A stretch of DNA of 64,000 nucleotides from contig JAVLRN010000016.1 of NCBI GenBank assembly GCA_032821775.1, positions 248,001 through 312,000 of the forward strand, given 5' to 3'. Below, one piece after another: positions 30,742 through 42,539 of this stretch (position 1 is the first letter of the stretch; the number at the start of each line of letters is the position of its first letter). This DNA is from Sanguinoderma infundibulare (lineage: Eukaryota > Basidiomycota > Agaricomycetes > Polyporales > Polyporaceae). The notes beneath the pieces were generated by a model, which was not told the origin of the DNA, ran no database searches, and worked only from the letters and a program-made list of their open reading frames with translations. Both the position numbers and the translations under genes were made by a program.

Positions 30742-31349
30742 ACCCCATCTCGGTGGAGAACGACGCCACGCGCCCGGTTTCCTATCTCGTTTGTCGGTTC
30801 AGTTGAGTGCGCGGCCGTTGTTCCTCTCAATGATGTCTGCTTTTCCGTCTACTATACGCATCCATCGACTGGTCCGCTTTTGTATTACTTATTAGTGTCA
30901 TTTATTTATTGAACGATCTTCCGTCCCTCGTGCTATGGTTCGACTTTCTGGGGCGGATCTACTTCAAGAGGACGCAAGCAGGTCTCGATTCCCGTTCCGC
31001 CCGCTCTGTGGTTCGATTAACGCACTCAAGGGTATGTCGGGTCATCAATCTTGATGATTAGCATCAAATCTCGACGAACGCGGGATTATTGTGCAGGCCT
31101 CAGAAGACACCGAGCACGAAGTCGGTCATCCGTGAGCATAAACACTATGTAGCATGGAGCGTGGTGGTATGAGAGTACGTACGTGCGGCGGTATGCGGAG
31201 ACTAGTATTGGATCCCTGATATCTGGTGAACACAAAGGGGGCAGGCATTATGAACGCTGTAAGTAAGCAGCCATAGGACGCACTAACGGCCACACACGAT
31301 TACTATCGTCTATCCGGGCGTCCTGACACGTCCAGCCCGTGTTGTATTA
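30742..31349. other. Intergenic region downstream of FunK1
   Basis: No open frame with coding character and no repeat is apparent; presumably the 3' untranslated region and terminator of FunK1. Confidence 0.5.
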
Positions 31350-32890
31350 TTATAACAGGACGGGTATCGACGCAGGCTGGCCATGGGACAGTATCCGTAT
31401 TAGGGTATCATCCGCATCCACGACCGACCCGGACTCCAGCACAAGACACGACGAGTGCGTATGCAACGATGGGGGAAGAGGCTGCGACGGTGCAGGCGAG
31501 GGCGAGTCGAGGTATGCCAGCTCGGACTCGGACTCGTATTCAGGCTCTATCGCCTCTGGCTCGGGTTCGGGCGCGTACACGGGCTCGTCATCCACTTCAG
31601 CGACGGATGAGCCCTCCGTCACTTCGATGGCCGTTGACGTCTCCCGGTCTGGCACGGAAGCCGGGCCCGGGCATCCTGTCTCCCCCTCTCCTCCTCGTCC
31701 TCGCCCACCCTGCTCTCCGCCTCAGGCGCGGGAGGCATCTGCCGCACCCGCTGCGACATTTTCCTCTTCCTCTCTCCCACCTTCCAAATCACGTCTTTTA
31801 GCTCCTACACGACCTCCCCTCGGTGCCCCTACCGCTCCCTCTTCACCGACACCTCGAAATCGACGGACGAAGACGTTGAGGCAGCTGTCCGCCCGCCCGG
31901 CGAGCCTTGATGAGCCTGATCGCGCGACAGATTCGACCTTGGACGCTCGAACGCACCCCCCTTGCCCGACTCGGCCTCGAAGACCTGTTCAGCCCCAGGC
32001 GGGGGAAGACGCAGTGGGGAGCAGGTGCGCCGTCGCATCGTCAAAATCCTGGTGACCTTCCCGATCGTACGAGAGCGTTAAACCATGGCCAGAATTGGCG
32101 GCGACGTTCGGCGACACAGGGACCTTCTCCGACGTCTCGCTCTCTGAGTCGTGCTTCAGTCCTGGGGTGTTCAGCGACGCGTCCTCGTCCTCGTCCTCGC
32201 TCTCCGCCGACGCCAACGGTCTCGGCGGGAGGACGTCGAGCAGCCGCTCCCGCCCGCGCTCGCACTCCCTGAGCAAGAACCCGAGCTCCTTCCACAGTCG
32301 GTCGTGCAATGCCGGGTGGTCCTGGACGTTCGATGTTGATGTTGAGTTGTCCACGCACCCCGTCTTTCGGAACTTGACTGACACCTACAGACTGAGAAAA
32401 GGGTATCGGAATATTAGTCTCGTAAACGTAGAAGTGCCACATACGCTACTTTCCAGCTCTTCTGCGGACAAGCGGATATGGCCGTGCTGAAAACGATAGG
32501 TTAGCGGCGTATCCTCGGTCCACATCACCTCGGAAGGGCTGGGCCCCAGATCGAGCCGAGGCTGAAAGCAAAGACTTGTGGAGATCGTTCCCATTCGCTA
32601 AGACCATGGCGTCGCTCATTCGTCTCCCAGATAAGTATCCGCGATATTAGGAAAGGGGCATCTGTTCGACAAACAAGTACACCGGTAACGAACTTGGGCT
32701 CTGCGTAGCACGACCGTCAACGCGCCCTGTCAGTCCTGGTGTGCATGCGTCGTTCGAGTAGTTACGAGGCTCACCTTCCATAACCCGAACGCAATGACAG
32801 CATAGTTGCGTGAGCTCCCAGAATTCTTGCTCGAATGAAAACGCATACACTCATAGTGCTTCGACTCGACGTCCCAAGGTTGCTTTAGGG
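31350..32890 (-). CDS. Hypothetical minus-strand gene, multi-exon, poorly resolved
   Basis: Several minus-strand segments look like exons. About 32875-32775 has PWDVESKHYECMRFHSSKNS then AVIAFGLWK before a GTGAGC donor. About 32560-32455 has VMWTEDTPLTYRFQHGHI. The segment 32384-31989 includes ALHDRLWKELGFLLRECERG and an acidic Ser-rich end. 31655-31350 is acidic (YAPEPEPEAIEPEYESESE). Joins are guessed from splice consensus and were not proven. A plus-strand frame at 31339-32055 is Ser/Pro-rich and probably a shadow of the acidic minus frame. No family is recognised. Confidence 0.35.
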
Positions 32891-35328
32891 AGGGTCAGTG
32901 AACATTAAAAAAGCGCACCGTGCCCTCCTTCCTCCTAGTTGCATGCAAATAAGATTGCCATGCGCTCTCCACAAATTGAATTCGAGGCTGGAGGGACGAG
33001 GGTTGGCGCGCTGCTCCATGTCCGGCTCGCGCTGAGCCGGACACTGCGCATGTCTGCGACTCGGAACTGCTGTAAACCTTGCATTACGGATATGTATATG
33101 AGGTCCAATCTGTGCCATGCTAAAGTCAGCGGCCCATGTTGCCGTCTCGTTGAGAGATGCCGCAGTGGTGTCCTTGTCTGACGTCGCAGGCAGGAACCTC
33201 GGAGCATAAAGAACGGTACCTATTAAGGAGGACTATGTAGTGCAAGCTTATCACGACAAAGCGAGATAAGCGCTACGCTAAATATTATCTTATCTCGTCA
33301 TCCTCCAGTCGGACTTGTCGGGTCCTCCCTCTTCAGCCAGAACACGTTACCCCGCAGCACACATGCTCGCCCTCGCCTGTCTTATTCACTTACATCGCAC
33401 CACAAAATTAAACTCAGGTATGTCGTGAGCGTACTCTGCGTTCCCTCAATTACGCCCACCGTTGACCGTGATTCGCGTGTGTTACGCTGGCTCCGTAACG
33501 TACACGCACCACAAACCCACCCTTCGTGCCCGCTGGGCAACGGCGATCGCCAGCGCCAACTTCACCGCAAAGTGACTGGAAGAGAGCGAGAAGTCGAGGT
33601 GGACACGGTGTACCAGGTGCGAGGGCAGCTGGTTTGCGTTGAGCGAACAGGAAATCGGGACCGAGCCCGAGGCAGGATTAGGTCGGGGAGCTGCCGGTAC
33701 GTTCATCGGTCCGCGTTCTCTTAGAGCTGGGTTTAATGAGTGTTACATGCGGAAGAGATACTATGATCCTGCCGAATGTCACGCCGTTCAAGGGTCGGGA
33801 TTCTTGGCACGTCCGATTCAGCGTGTTCAGTGTAACGTTCCTCCAGGGGAAATTCCTTTTTGACCGTGATTTTGACTGACGCGATCTTGGACGTCAAACG
33901 TCAAGATTGCCGAAGGGTTGCTCGCGGACATCAACGCTCGGGTTGCTCCCGGGGAGGTCGTAGCTTTGAGGTCGTCTTCGTGCCCTCGCATGCATACGCG
34001 GACATAACGAACCAAGCAACTTGCATATATCCTCTGCCCTCAGTTGCCTCCAACCTGAGGGTCGTTCTACATAGTGCGTCTATATTCGCCCTGGGTGTTA
34101 AACCTGACAAGACACTGACAAGACGTATGTATGAGGCTCGGACATCGGAGGGCCTTATGCCGTGACTAGCGCCCCCTTTTTTACCCCCGACCATCGCTAT
34201 CCTGGGATTCTTGGCACAATCGCTCAATTCTAATCGGCTCTGGCGGTACCCATTCGCTGTCGAGGCCATGACGCTGTCTATCCAGCAACTGGCGAGCTCG
34301 GTAGACGTTCAGGAACGTGAACGCCACAAATGGCCTTGGCCGGCACAGCGGTCGATCGATCTGGTTGGTCCCATAATCCATCGACTAGTCGGAGGAGGAC
34401 AGTCCTAGTTGGTTTCCTTTAGGCCGAGGTCGAGACACGTACCTACTATCGCTCTCCTCGGAAAGGTAGAACACTCCCTTGTGCCGGTAGAGGGCATCCA
34501 TGTTGTTGTAGTTGAGTGGAAGCTTCTGTGCATTCTGGCTGTCCCCTTGGACCCGTTCTCCGCCTTTCCGCCGGGCAGTGAAGATTGGGATTGGGATTAT
34601 CTGTGCTTCCGTACGCGTGCATTGAGTGGCCCTATCCGGATGGAACCTGGCTGGGAACCTTGAGCTTATGCTTTACGCTCGCCGTTACGAGAGAAGCACA
34701 TGCCTCGGGCGATATTAGCGGACGTCGTCCGCGGTGTGCCCTCTCCGGAAAGGTAACTTGCAAAATTTGCTGCATTGCGTAATGGCTGGACTTTGGCATA
34801 TGTCCTGATCTATGAATCCTAGCCGAAGCGATACGAGACAAGGGCGTATGTTGGCTGCGGGCTCAAACACAAGGATGTCGAGATGGAGACGGCAGGAGAC
34901 CGGCGTCGGCTGGATTCGTCTGATTCGATCTCGGTGGGGTCAAGGCGGGCGGCTAAGCCCGGAAAGCCCGATCTCAGATTCGCGCGCATAAATGATCGAA
35001 GCCTCGCATGCGAGCGACCTCAAGACTCCCCGCCTCGATCCCACCTCCCCGCCAGAGACGCGACGCGCGGCGTCCTAGTCGCAGATCGCAACAACGGACG
35101 CAGCTTCAGCTGCCAACGTTGGCTGTTGCGGCCAGTCGGGGCGTCGGAGAAAGAGGGAAGGAGGAGGACGTGCCACGCGAGTTGGGAAATAGGGAAGGGG
35201 CTTATGAGGTAAGAGCGTGGCGAGATAACGATCTCGATTACCCCTGTGATCAGCGACCGCGTTTTCAATGGACGTCTGCCAATTTCTCACCTTCCGTCGC
35301 CCTCTTCCCTTCCCCCACCTCCCCCACC
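32891..35328. other. Gene-poor region upstream of the RXT3-like gene
   Basis: Only short open frames in all six frames; none has a domain or continuous coding character. At 33262-33297 there is a 9-bp inverted repeat with GATA motifs. The final 100 bp (C/T-rich, CCCTTCCCCCACC) look like the leader of the RXT3-like gene. Confidence 0.45.
33262..33297. promoter_or_regulatory. GATA-motif inverted repeat
   Basis: CGAGATAAG at 33262-33270 and its inverse CTTATCTCG at 33289-33297 are separated by 18 bp, with another CTTATC nearby at 33247-33252. Clustered GATA motifs are typical of fungal nitrogen, light or iron regulator sites, but no adjacent gene start is certain. Confidence 0.25.
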
Positions 35329-38300
35329 ATGAACGTCGCCGCCCTTCTCCACGACTCCCCCTCAGACGACCGCCAGCGCCGCCAGGCCCGCCATGAGCAG
35401 CCCCACGAGCAGCACGCTCAGCCGCAGCAGCAGCAACAGCCCCCCCAGCGTCCACCTCATCACTCCCCTACCCTCGACCGGCCTCGCGACCCACTACGAG
35501 ACCGCGACCGGCCCCTCCAAGACCTCCCCCATCCCTCGCACGCGCACCCCCAGCAGCCGCTTGCCTATCGCAGGTCGCCCCCGCCTCATCATCACTCTCG
35601 CCCGCCAAGCCCCCCGCGTCACGCCGCGCAACCCTTCGGGGCGCCTCCCGCCGACTTCCCGCAGCGCCACCACCTGCCGCCACCGTCGACCTTGCTATCA
35701 GAGTCCTACGAGGTTGGAGGACATGGATCGAGGAGGGAGGTTCTGCCCCACCCGCATGATCGGCTGGGCCCGCCGCCGGGTGAGTGTCGCGTATCATACA
35801 CTGTTCTGCCACTCTGTCCGCCTTGTCCCTTCGCGGCTGTGTCACCGTTCCTGTCGAGTTCTTGTTCGGCTCCCGTCCCGCGCCGCGCCTCTCCTCTCGC
35901 CAGTGTCTTTACGATGTTTCATTGATTGCGGGCGGGCGGAGCGGTGTCGTAGCGGGTTGCCAATCCTGTGGTGATAAAATCACGCACCTGACGGCTTCTA
36001 GAGTTCTGTCGTGGACGTCACGAACACTTCGCACGCCCGCATGTTCGCGTGTTCGGCGTCTCGACCACGACTTCTTGTTAGGCTGTGGCACGGGTGCGGG
36101 TTGGAATTGGCCAACCCGAGGGCAAACCCGCACCCGTGCCACGGGTTTGCGGGTGCAGGCGCCGATATAGGCGCTCACACCCTCCGTTGATGTTGACCGT
36201 ATTTTCAGCCCCGGCCGGCTGCTCCTGAGCCATGTTCCGAGGAGCCGCTTGAATGCCCAGACTACCCGGGTGGTGTTGTGTGTTGGGGCGTGGACATCTG
36301 CAGGCCTCGTCGTCGTCGACGACGCCTGCAAGGTTGCCAAGTTGCCGGACGCCGAGGATGCGAAGGGCTCAGACTACGAGATGGATGAAGGCTGGGACGC
36401 GATTGATATAACAGGTAAAGTAGAACATGCTCTCGTATACGCTTCCTGAGCGAGCTGGAGCTCAAGCGCTCAAGCGCGAGCTGAGCTATGCATCCATGGC
36501 ACATGCTCGGCGGACCCGTGATACATACATTGTCTGCTACATGCATGGTCTGCTCCCATGACACCTCCACGCAGCCCGGAGTGCCGCAACGACAGCCAAC
36601 TTCATCCAAACCCGCGCCCGAACCCGTACACCGACGGGTACGGGTTGTACCCGCCGCACCCGGCGCTCACCACCCGCACCCGAGGCAGACCCGCGGGTCG
36701 CGGGTGCGGGTTTTTCGCGGGTGCGGGTGCGGGTCAGGTCTCGGGCACCCGCGGGTTCACCCGTGCCACAGCCTAACTTCTTGTGCGGAACGCAGCCGGA
36801 CCTGTTCGCATTCTGTGCGGGCGTACGCCTTGAGCCTCTTCTCGTCTACCTGTCGCTGAAAATAGTCCTCTTCCTTTTCGTCGTCTCATTTCCCGCGTCA
36901 CATCGCTCTGGCACACCACTTCAATCCGTTTGGCGGCTCGCATCTGGGGTGTATATAAGCGGGACACCGCTCCTTTCGTACAGAGGTCTTCTCCCTCTTA
37001 CTCTCTTCTTGACCATCTCCGATGCTTCCTTTGATTCTGCGTCTATGCGTTTTTTCCCTTGATGATACGAGCCGGCGAGGTGTTATACATACCTGAGCTG
37101 CTTGCATAGCGTAGTCGGTTCAATCTCATCATTCTCCGTTCTTCTTTTCCGTAGTGATCTTTAGAGTTCTCTTCTTCTGTTTTGCTGCGGGTAATGTGTA
37201 TTTGGAGATCTACGCGCTCGTGCGGAACTCGACGCTGACGTGCGACCGTTTCATTTCAGCAGTGCACCAGAGCTCGTCCGTACAAATACAGCCCTTCGTC
37301 GTCGAACATCGTCCGCCCAGTCTTCCTCCAAAGTCCCAGCCCCATCACCACCACTCTCATTCCCATCACCATGCCCACTCGCATCCGAGCACGCCGTCGT
37401 CCATGTACGTGGCTCCGCCTCCTGGGCGGTCTATCCACGCTTCCCCTCCTCACGGTCACCATTCAAGTCACGGCCCTGGACAAGGCAGCATCCCGTTGTT
37501 CCCAACTCCCGTAGGCCCTGGCGTCCCTCCAAGCGGGCCTCCCATGCACGCGCCACCTGGCCCCCCTCCTCCGCCCTCATCGGCCGGCGCAGGCATGAGC
37601 CTGCGCATCGGCGAACCCCCTCCTCCCATGTACGGCACCCACGGCCCTTCCCCACCGCATTCGCACCACAGTCACCATCGAGACGACAGACATCGCGGAC
37701 GCGGGAGCAGCACGAGCAGCAACGCCCCTCCAGGGCCAGGCCCTGGCGTGTTGTCGAGCACGGCGTCGCCGGTGATGGCCAGCCTGCAACGCCCGCCGCT
37801 CTATGACGATCGAGAGCGCGATCGGGACCGGGAGCTGCGTGAGCATGAGCGTGTCCTGTTCGAGCGCGAGCGCATGGAGCAGCGCGAACGTGAGCGGGAC
37901 GCCGGCCCGGGCCTCGTCACGGTGGGGAGACCCCGCACGCTCGCGGGCGTCTCCGGGCCTGGTGTCGTCGGGGGTCCGGGGTCCTCGCTGGCATCAATGC
38001 CTTCGACTCCCATTAGCCCCGGTCCTGCCTCTGCCTCTGGTTCAGGCCGTCCGCTGGGCCATTTCCTCGGCTACCCGCCCGGCATGATCCCACCCGACAA
38101 ACGCGAACGCGAACGTGAGCGGGAGAGGGAGCGAGACCGCGAGGCGAGAGGACTAGGACGCGTCGGGATGGAGCGAGACGAGAGGGAGAGGCGGGGGAGC
38201 GTCAGTGATCGTGCTGGGCCAGGTCTGAGTGTTCTGGACTCGCCGGAGGCGGTGAGGAGGGAGAAGGACTTGCGGGATATTCGGGACAGAGAGAAGGAGA

Positions 38301-41300
38301 AGGAGCGGGAGAGAGAGAGGCAGGCGGCGAAGGAACGCGAACGACAGGAACGACACGCCGCTCAGGCGCATGCCCAAGCCCAGCAGCGCGAACGGGAGCT
38401 CCGGGAGGTGCAGGCGAGAGAGCAGATGCAGGTCGAGCGGGAGCGGGAGATACGGGAGAGGGAGATACAGCTGGAGATGAGGCGGCATGACCGGGAGCTG
38501 CGGGAGAGGGAACGCGAACGGGAGCAGCTCGAGCGGGAGAGGCAGCAGCAGGACGGCTACCGGCGACACGCACACGACTTCATGGGCGTGGGCGTGGGCG
38601 GGCTTGGACTCGGACCTGGGCCGTCGATTGCGGAGATGGACGAGCGCGAGCGGGAGAAGGAGAGGGAACGGGAGTGGCACAAGCAGCAGCAGAGGAGGAT
38701 GCAGCAACAGCAGCAACAGCAGCAGGGCCTCGGACATCCTGATATACGCCAAGGTCAGCCCTCGCTTCCACCTCCGCATGAGCATCCACACCATCCGCCG
38801 CCAGCACCTGGTCGTATGGCTGTGATGGGCCCCCCGACATCGCAGGGACCACCGCAGGACCAGGTATGGTCACGGTTCCTCCCGCCTCAGACAGGACCGA
38901 CCCCGGAAGACGAGCGGTTGATGATGGAGCGTGAGCAGGCAGGCCGGAGGAGGATGGAGGAGATGGGGCCGCGAGAGCTGGAGTGGGAGGCCAGGGAACA
39001 GAAGCCTGAGCGTGAATCGCGTACGGTCAGACAGTCGGGTAAGTCAAGGACGAACGCAAAGGACCGGGACGAGCGGGCGAAGGCGGTAGACGGAGGTGAA
39101 CGTGTGGAGCCGCAGCGCAGGTCCCGGATAGGTGCTAGAGAAAAGGAACAGCGGGAACGCGAAAGGATGGAGCGGGCGGAGGGGGAGCAGCGCGAGCGCG
39201 AGCAGCGGGAGATGGAGAGGAGGGAGCGGGACAGGTGGCGGGAGATGGAGATTATCGAGCAGGAGCGGGTGCGTGCGATTCATGGCGAGGCCATGCACGT
39301 CTCGGCTCGCACGAGGGAGGTCCAAGGTCCCCCGCACGGCGCTCAGCAGCACCATCACCATCCCGCTCTACATTCGCATTCTGCAGGAGGGACGCCGTTC
39401 GGGCCCGAGGTGCAGCAGGGCCACCCGAAACTGCAAAGTGGTAAGGCGGGTCCGATTGGCCCGACGCCCCTCCCGCCAGACCTCTCGGCTCAGTTCCAGC
39501 ACGAACGGGAGCGCGAATTAAGACATCTCGCGAAGGGCGGTCCAGCACAGATCCAGATGGGCCTCCCGCCACATGCGCAGCAGCATCTACCGCAAGGCGC
39601 GCATCCGCACCAGATGGGCGGCCTACCTCACCTCCGCCCGCATCCACAGGACATGTACGGTCCTGTGCCCGTGGGCATGCAGTCCCGCCGGCCGTCTCCT
39701 CCACCCTTCCACCCGCAGTCCGCGCCGCCACATCCAGCTGCGTTGCTGCTTCCTCGATCCGGTTCCCCACCAGCGACGCTCGTCCTGCCGATCAAGAACC
39801 TCGGCACGTTCGTCTATCCACGCACTCCCTTCCCCTTCCTCGACTTTCCGCCCGCGCACACCGAGTCCGGCGCGCCTGCAGACCCGCTCGACATCCGCGC
39901 GACGATTTTCGTGCCCGCGCGCCTCCTCCCTCTCACGCGCCCTGCCCGGCCGCGCATCTGGGGCGGCGCGCTCATCCCCGCCGTGCCGCCGTTGTCTGGT
40001 GCGCAGCGGCAGTTGTGCGCGCAGTTCAGCGGGGCGCACGCGCAGTACGGACGGCCTTGGCCGGACGAGGTGCGCGAAGGGAGGCGGGTGTACACGGACG
40101 ACTCGGACTTGTTTTTGTGTGCGCTGCACGCGGGGTGGGTGTCGTGGAGCCAGGCAAGGAAGGCGAGGAGGGAGGGGAAGGATTTGAGGATGGAGGTGCG
40201 GTTGACGAGGGAGGCGAGGTTTGTGGGCGGGTTTGGGAATGTGCTGCGCGCGGCGAGGGAGCGGGGAGAGGCTGTGGAGGATCTGGGGGCGGAGGACGAC
40301 GGGAGGGAGCTTTTGAGCGCGGGGTGGGGGAACGGGCACGACGGGGCGGGCGTGGAGATTTTGAAGGCGGAGTTTGTGTTGGTGCGTGTTCGCTGTTCTT
40401 TGCGTTTGGTGTCGTGAAGACTGATTGTCGGTTTGGGGGTTCTAGCCTGGGACGGCACACTCGTTTGGGATGCGGAATCGCTCGCAGCGCATGCTCGAGT
40501 ACGCGGAGCGGCGGTCTGCGCTGGGATGCGGGCCGCGCTCGAGCCGGAAGCGGAGGCTGCTGTTTAATGGGGCCTTCGCAGATGGGGAGAGCACGGTACA
40601 AGTCCAAATAGACCAGGAAGATGAGGAGCTCTGTGCGACGCGCGTCATGGTCTTCGGGACCGACTTGAGTTGGCCGGAGATTGGGTATGTCCGTCTTGTT
40701 ATTCGATCTGCGAGGGCACGCTTAAAAGTGACATGATCTCGTAGATTCAAGTACCACCCAGACGCGCTGAGGACAGTCCTGTTCCCGCCGTCCACCCTCG
40801 AGAACCGTCCGGCGAAACGCAGGAAACTTGGCGCGATCGACAACTCTGCGTCCCCTTCCCCAACGGAGGACAACAGCGACGATGACCTCGTCCGGCAGCA
40901 GCGTGCCGTAGTCGTCGAGACGCTCTGGGAGAGCTTCCTCATCTCCCAGCGCGGCCAGATCCCGTCGAGCGAGCTCGAGAGCGACAAGGAGAACGCGGCC
41001 GAGACAGCGGCAGCAGCGCCTGGGAGCAGCGGCGGTCGGCGATATGTCATCGCGCTCCTGACGAACGCGGGCGGCACGCAGGGCAAGCTGCCGAAATCCT
41101 CGTCGAAAGCGAAGGACGTCGAGCCTGCGGACGCGTCCACCGAAATCAGCAAAACGACCACTACCCCCGCTGAAGGCGAGCCTCCACGGGCGAATGGCGT
41201 GAACGGCATCGCCGAGAAGGACGCCCCGGACGCGAAGACGCCGTCGAAAGATACCCCTGCTGCACCTAGCCAGGTCGAGCGCGCGTCATCGTCGTCGTTG

Positions 41301-41486
41301 TCGAGCGAGGACGGGGACGGGGGCGGGCCGATCCAGATCCTGCACCGGGACGTGGGCGAGGAGAACTTTGAGTTTGGGGCGGACGGGATCAGCGTCGTGA
41401 GCGCGGAGGTCGTGAACGGGATGCGCAAGGGCTGGAAGCTCGAGGCGCGGCAGTGGAAGTGGGTGCAGGTCGGCGTGACGTCGTGA
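35329..41486 (+). CDS. RXT3-like subunit of a histone deacetylase complex
   Basis: Exons 35329-35779, 37260-40381, 40446-40684 and 40745-41486 join in phase to 1518 codons. The N-terminal half is Pro/His/Gln-rich. Residues about 330-640 are long Arg/Glu repeats (such as RERERERERERDREAR) predicting a charged single helix. The Rxt3 domain lies at about 985-1285: LVLPIKNLGTFVYPRTPFPF, RRVYTDDSDLFLCALHAGWV, VRLTREARFVGGFGNVLRAA and FKYHPDALRTVLFPPSTLE. Yeast Rxt3 belongs to the Rpd3L histone deacetylase complex, so a nuclear role in transcriptional repression is likely. The protein is much longer than the yeast one because of low-complexity regions. The first intron (1480 nt) holds a transposon and a TATA-like box; the other introns are 60-64 nt. 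Confidence 0.82.
36079..36776. mobile_element. Non-autonomous hAT-like element in intron 1 of the RXT3-like gene
   Basis: Ends carry a 19-bp perfect inverted repeat, TTAGGCTGTGGCACGGGTG (left from 36078) and its inverse (to 36776). CTTCTTGT occurs at 36071-36078 and 36777-36784 as an 8-bp duplication, the hAT size. Subterminal parts are filled with (C)CCGCACCCG / CGGGTGCGGG units on both strands. The 698-bp interior has no transposase. Confidence 0.85.
36952..36959 (+). promoter_or_regulatory. TATA-like box within intron 1 of the RXT3-like gene
   Basis: GTGTATATAAGCGGG lies 300 bp before exon 2 and is followed by C/T-rich sequence like a fungal transcription start region. It could drive a shorter transcript. 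Not proven. Confidence 0.35.
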
Positions 41487-42539
41487 GCCTGCAGGCGCGA
41501 GAGAGCGTGAGTAGAGGAAGGGAAGAGTTACATCCTTACATGCTTACAGTGGTGGTGGTGCACTGGTGCTGACGGCGGTTGTCACGGACTGTATCGCTAT
41601 CGCTATTCGTATCCTTATTGAGAGCGTCATGGTAATCGAGCGTTTTGTCGTTTTGTACTGATACTACATACATCTGTAGATACCAACCAACCACACCGGT
41701 TTAAACTTTTCCTGCTCCGAATGGTTTCTCGGACCGTCATAAGTGAAGCCCAAGGACATGCTGGCCCCGAGCGCTCGCTCTTGTCTTCCCCATCCTCCTC
41801 CGCGCCCGCCCGGCGCATTAGGTCACTGTTCACTATTCAGACACGTACGTCGTCGGAATTGGCATGCTCTCTGCTGCCGGGCCACCGACCGTCCGCGAAC
41901 GAGAGTGTCACTCAAAAACTATCCTGTATGTTGAACATCTCGCTCTCCAAACCAGATAAATCTGATCAACTAGTCGCCTTTTCAAGTCAAGCAAGGATTC
42001 CGCCAGCGCAGCCGAAACTTCCAAGTGTGGTTTTTGTCATCTATGCCACTGTTCAGGTACACGATGTTGCGGGTATGTACGGTGCACAGCCTTGATGGGA
42101 AGTTGACGATCCGTCCAAGCTCGATCCTCGACCGCTACGGCCCCGGGCATGTTCAGAATGATGTCTGTCTTGGCCCACCCTTTCGGAAACAGCTTGTCGC
42201 GAAAGAAACGGAGACAATTCGAAACAGGGGTGCTCTAGAACTGGAGCGGCGCACGAGCTGCTCATGCACATGTGTGGCTTTGGTTAGCGCGGAGGAGTGC
42301 GTAATGTCGACGGCATGCATGCGTTCCGCAGCCGATCACTGTCATTCGGCGGCGGCTGTGCACGCTCTCCTAGGATTCTCGAGCACTGCCGGTGTACATG
42401 TGGCTCTCCGCAGGACGCCCTCTTTATTACCTTGCGCGAGGTCTGCTGCGATCCGCAGGAGCCCTTGTTCCCAATACTCCCACATACGTCTCTCGCCTTT
42501 CGGTTTCGTCTCATACTTAAGCTCCGTCGAACGGCGTCC
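41487..42539. other. Intergenic region between the RXT3-like and DUF7330-like genes
   Basis: No supportable gene; short frames in both strands overlap. The right end includes the promoter and leader of the next gene. Confidence 0.5.

Noticed and set aside
31339..32055. 238-codon plus-strand ORF as a gene
   Set aside because: Ser/Pro/Arg-rich product, antisense to an acidic minus-strand frame that looks more like coding sequence.
34211..34408. Small gene in the gap before the RXT3-like gene
   Set aside because: Short frame, no domain, no splice support, and competing open frames on the other strand.
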